From NCBI GenBank assembly GCA_001687465.1, contig LVLI01002189.1, forward strand, positions 1 through 14,882: a stretch of DNA of 14,882 bases, read 5' to 3'. Positions 14,062-14,882 of this stretch are shown here, in pieces. The DNA is from Halocafeteria seosinensis (lineage: Eukaryota; Sar; Bigyra; Bicosoecida). Under the pieces are notes generated by a model, which saw only the letters and a list, made by a program, of their open reading frames with translations, was not told the origin of the DNA and did not search any database. Both the position numbers and the translations under genes were made by a program. How positions within the stretch are numbered: the stretch's first letter is position 1; each line of letters starts with the position of its first letter.

Positions 14062-14213
14062 TCACGTTTAACAGATTGAACGCTAAACCCTTTTAGTCTT
14101 TGCTTAGCGAATCGCTTAGCTTGTTCAGGGCTAAAAGCATGAGTTATTATTTTTCTTCTTAATATTCCTGTAGGAGCTTTTCGTTTCATTCTTACCAAAT
14201 ATCGTTGTTTCAT
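14058..14213 (-). CDS. Small highly basic protein (51 residues)
   Basis: ATG at 14213-14211, TAG at 14060-14058. The peptide has 16 Lys/Arg and 2 acidic residues. A basic N-terminus (KQRYLVRMKRK, residues 2-12) and RRK (19-21) are followed by an amphipathic helix SPEQAKRFAKQRLKGFS (28-44). AATATAAA runs straight into the ATG, so any leader is almost absent. The same motif precedes the upstream gene 14501-14220, whose stop lies 6 bases before this start, making a two-gene unit. The composition suggests a DNA-condensing or nucleic-acid-binding protein, comparable in kind only to small core proteins of adenoviruses. I recognise no family. Confidence 0.68.
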   Translation of the reverse strand: MKQRYLVRMKRKAPTGILRRKIITHAFSPEQAKRFAKQRLKGFSVQSVKRD

Positions 14214-14219
14214 TTTATA

Positions 14220-14501
14220 TTATTCTAGGTCAGAAAATATATAATCAACACAATGTAAAACGCCAGCTGGGTTTTCAAATGCTAGGTACTTCCATACTGG
14301 ATAATCTAGTGATTTTAAATCTTCAAAAAACATCTCTCTTTCATCATGTGGATAATCAGTATCTATTTCAAACTCTTCTTTTGGAATTCCTTCTTCATAA
14401 ATTCTTCTAGCTTCTAGATAAGTGTAACCCCAAGTGTTAACCATATATTCGCAATTTTCATTTTCTTCTTGTTCTATCAACTGGTCTTTCATTCGTCCCA
14501 T
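14220..14501 (-). CDS. Acidic 93-residue protein, unknown
   Basis: ATG at 14501-14499, TAA at 14222-14220. It is rich in Glu, Asp and Tyr, with no membrane segment or signal peptide. A helical N-terminal half (IEQEENENCEYMV, then YTYLEARRIYEEGIP) is followed by EIDTDYPHDEREMFFEDL and a more hydrophobic end. I do not recognise a family. AATATAAAA (14504-14512) lies 2 bases upstream of the start, and the overlapping arrangement with the basic 51-residue gene downstream suggests joint expression. An acidic partner next to a very basic protein could act as its chaperone, but that is speculation. Confidence 0.72.
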   Translation of the reverse strand: MGRMKDQLIEQEENENCEYMVNTWGYTYLEARRIYEEGIPKEEFEIDTDYPHDEREMFFEDLKSLDYPVWKYLAFENPAGVLHCVDYIFSDLE

Positions 14502-14503
14502 TG

Positions 14504-14512
14504 TTTTATATT
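14504..14512 (-). promoter_or_regulatory. AATATAAAA motif for the minus-strand pair
   Basis: Read on the minus strand, AATATAAAA ends 2 bases before the ATG of the 93-residue gene. The same AATATAAAA string (14213-14221) precedes and includes the first base of the ATG of the 51-residue gene. These TATAAAA forms replace the TATAG form used by plus-strand genes. Confidence 0.45.
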
Positions 14513-14534
14513 ATTTATTATTTTTAAAAATATA

Positions 14535-14587
14535 AAAATCAATTTTTATTTTATTTTAAAATATTAGAAATAAAAGAAATTGATTTT
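14535..14587. repeat. Long AT-rich inverted repeat
   Basis: AAAATCAATTT (14535-14545) and AAATTGATTTT (14577-14587) are perfect reverse complements, and pairing continues imperfectly inward for about a dozen bases. It lies upstream of the minus-strand gene pair, in a stretch with no reading frame. Confidence 0.6.
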
Positions 14588-14600
14588 CTTTTTGACGCTA

Positions 14601-14621
14601 CTTTTTCTTTTAAAGAAAAAG
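14601..14621. repeat. 21-bp palindrome
   Basis: CTTTTTCTTT (14601-14610), a single T, AAAGAAAAAG (14612-14621): an essentially perfect palindrome only 13 bases from the preceding inverted repeat. The spacer is too short for a normal RNA loop, so a DNA-level role (protein site or cruciform) is more likely than a terminator. Confidence 0.6.
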
Positions 14622-14882
14622 AGCTAATTATAAAAATTTCTACTTAGAAANAATATAAATATATAATGTAGGACTCGCTCAATAAAGCCTCGCTCATTGT
14701 AGAGTCCCACTACAACCTAAAGACACGGTGCCTGCTACTTATTAAAACTTAATTTAAAACTTAATTTTGAGTGTAATTTTAAGTGTAATTTTGCGGAAAA
14801 AGTGGATATAGGGTATATCCCTGTATGATTGAGGTTAAGCCCCTTGGTTTTATAATAGAGGATTAAGCCCTAGATGTATAGG
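14622..14882. other. Non-coding right end with short direct repeats
   Basis: I see no credible gene. It holds one ambiguous base (14651), the second copy of the 52-bp element, tandem AAAACTTAATTT (14744-14755, 14756-14767), AGTGTAATTTT twice (14770-14780, 14782-14792), the inverted repeat GGATATA-GGG-TATATCC (14804-14820) and TTAAGCCC twice near the end. An ATG at 14874 after a TATAATAGAGG stretch could start a gene outside the window, but only three codons are visible. Confidence 0.5.
14678..14729. repeat. 52-bp repeated hairpin element, copy 2
   Basis: This is the second copy of the element at 13176-13227, with about four fifths of bases shared. TTGTAG-N7-CTACAA is conserved, while CAATGAC/GTCATTG is reduced to CAAT/ATTG. 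Flanking GGACTC (14671-14676) and GAGTCC (14702-14707) add another 6-bp pairing. Unlike copy 1, it does not follow a gene in the window. Confidence 0.6.

Noticed and set aside
1-14882. Terminal inverted repeats formed by the two window ends
   Set aside because: The reverse complement of the last 200 bases shows no convincing match to the first 300, so the window ends are not a matching pair.
1-14882. tRNA or rRNA genes
   Set aside because: I found no cloverleaf or rRNA-like segment by eye in the non-coding stretches; a covariance search was not possible.

Overview
The window looks like most of one segment of a protist- or alga-infecting eukaryotic DNA virus of the virophage / polinton-like virus (PLV) / small nucleocytoplasmic-virus type. 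The recognisable proteins are a primase-polymerase fused to an SF3 (D5-like) helicase, an Ulp1/adenain-like cysteine protease, a class 3 lipase with a complete triad, and a very long attachment-fibre-like protein. Genes are tightly packed and intron-free. There is no consistent bacterial ribosome binding site. Instead almost every start codon lies 0-15 bases after a TATAG or TATAAAA motif, and gene ends are marked by perfect 9-12 bp hairpins. This style of punctuation resembles that of mimivirus-like giant viruses. I see no capsid protein, penton or packaging ATPase, so the genome probably continues beyond the window. The virus group is an inference.

Layout. 1-834 is essentially non-coding: GC-rich hairpin repeats (15-240), then a 320-bp near-perfect palindrome (384-703) full of GGTGGAGG words. 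The palindrome carries two mirrored promoter-like modules and two mirrored mini-ORFs. 835-3819 is the replication block, on the plus strand: a small zinc-finger/AT-hook-like protein, then the primase-helicase. 3891-4987 is a convergent pair of unknown genes that overlap at their stop codons. 5044-11526 holds the lipase and the 1859-residue fibre (beta-helix, three LamG-like domains, 171-bp repeats). 11658-14061 holds a Lys-rich protein with repeated Gly-Gly motifs, a 50-residue membrane protein and the cysteine protease. 14058-14501 is a minus-strand pair: an acidic 93-residue protein followed by a 51-residue highly basic protein. 14502-14882 is AT-rich, non-coding and full of inverted and direct repeats.

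How the genes may work together. The zinc-finger protein and primase-helicase would copy the DNA, possibly from the palindrome. The fibre would bind host surface glycans and the lipase might breach a membrane on entry or exit. The protease would mature virion precursors; the Gly-Gly-rich 505-residue protein immediately upstream is the obvious candidate substrate.

Base composition changes along the window. The left two thirds is moderately GC, while the right third (from about 10.3 kb, inside the fibre gene) is clearly AT-rich. A repeat unit inside the fibre is nearly identical in protein but heavily recoded in DNA, which suggests that the genome is a mosaic.
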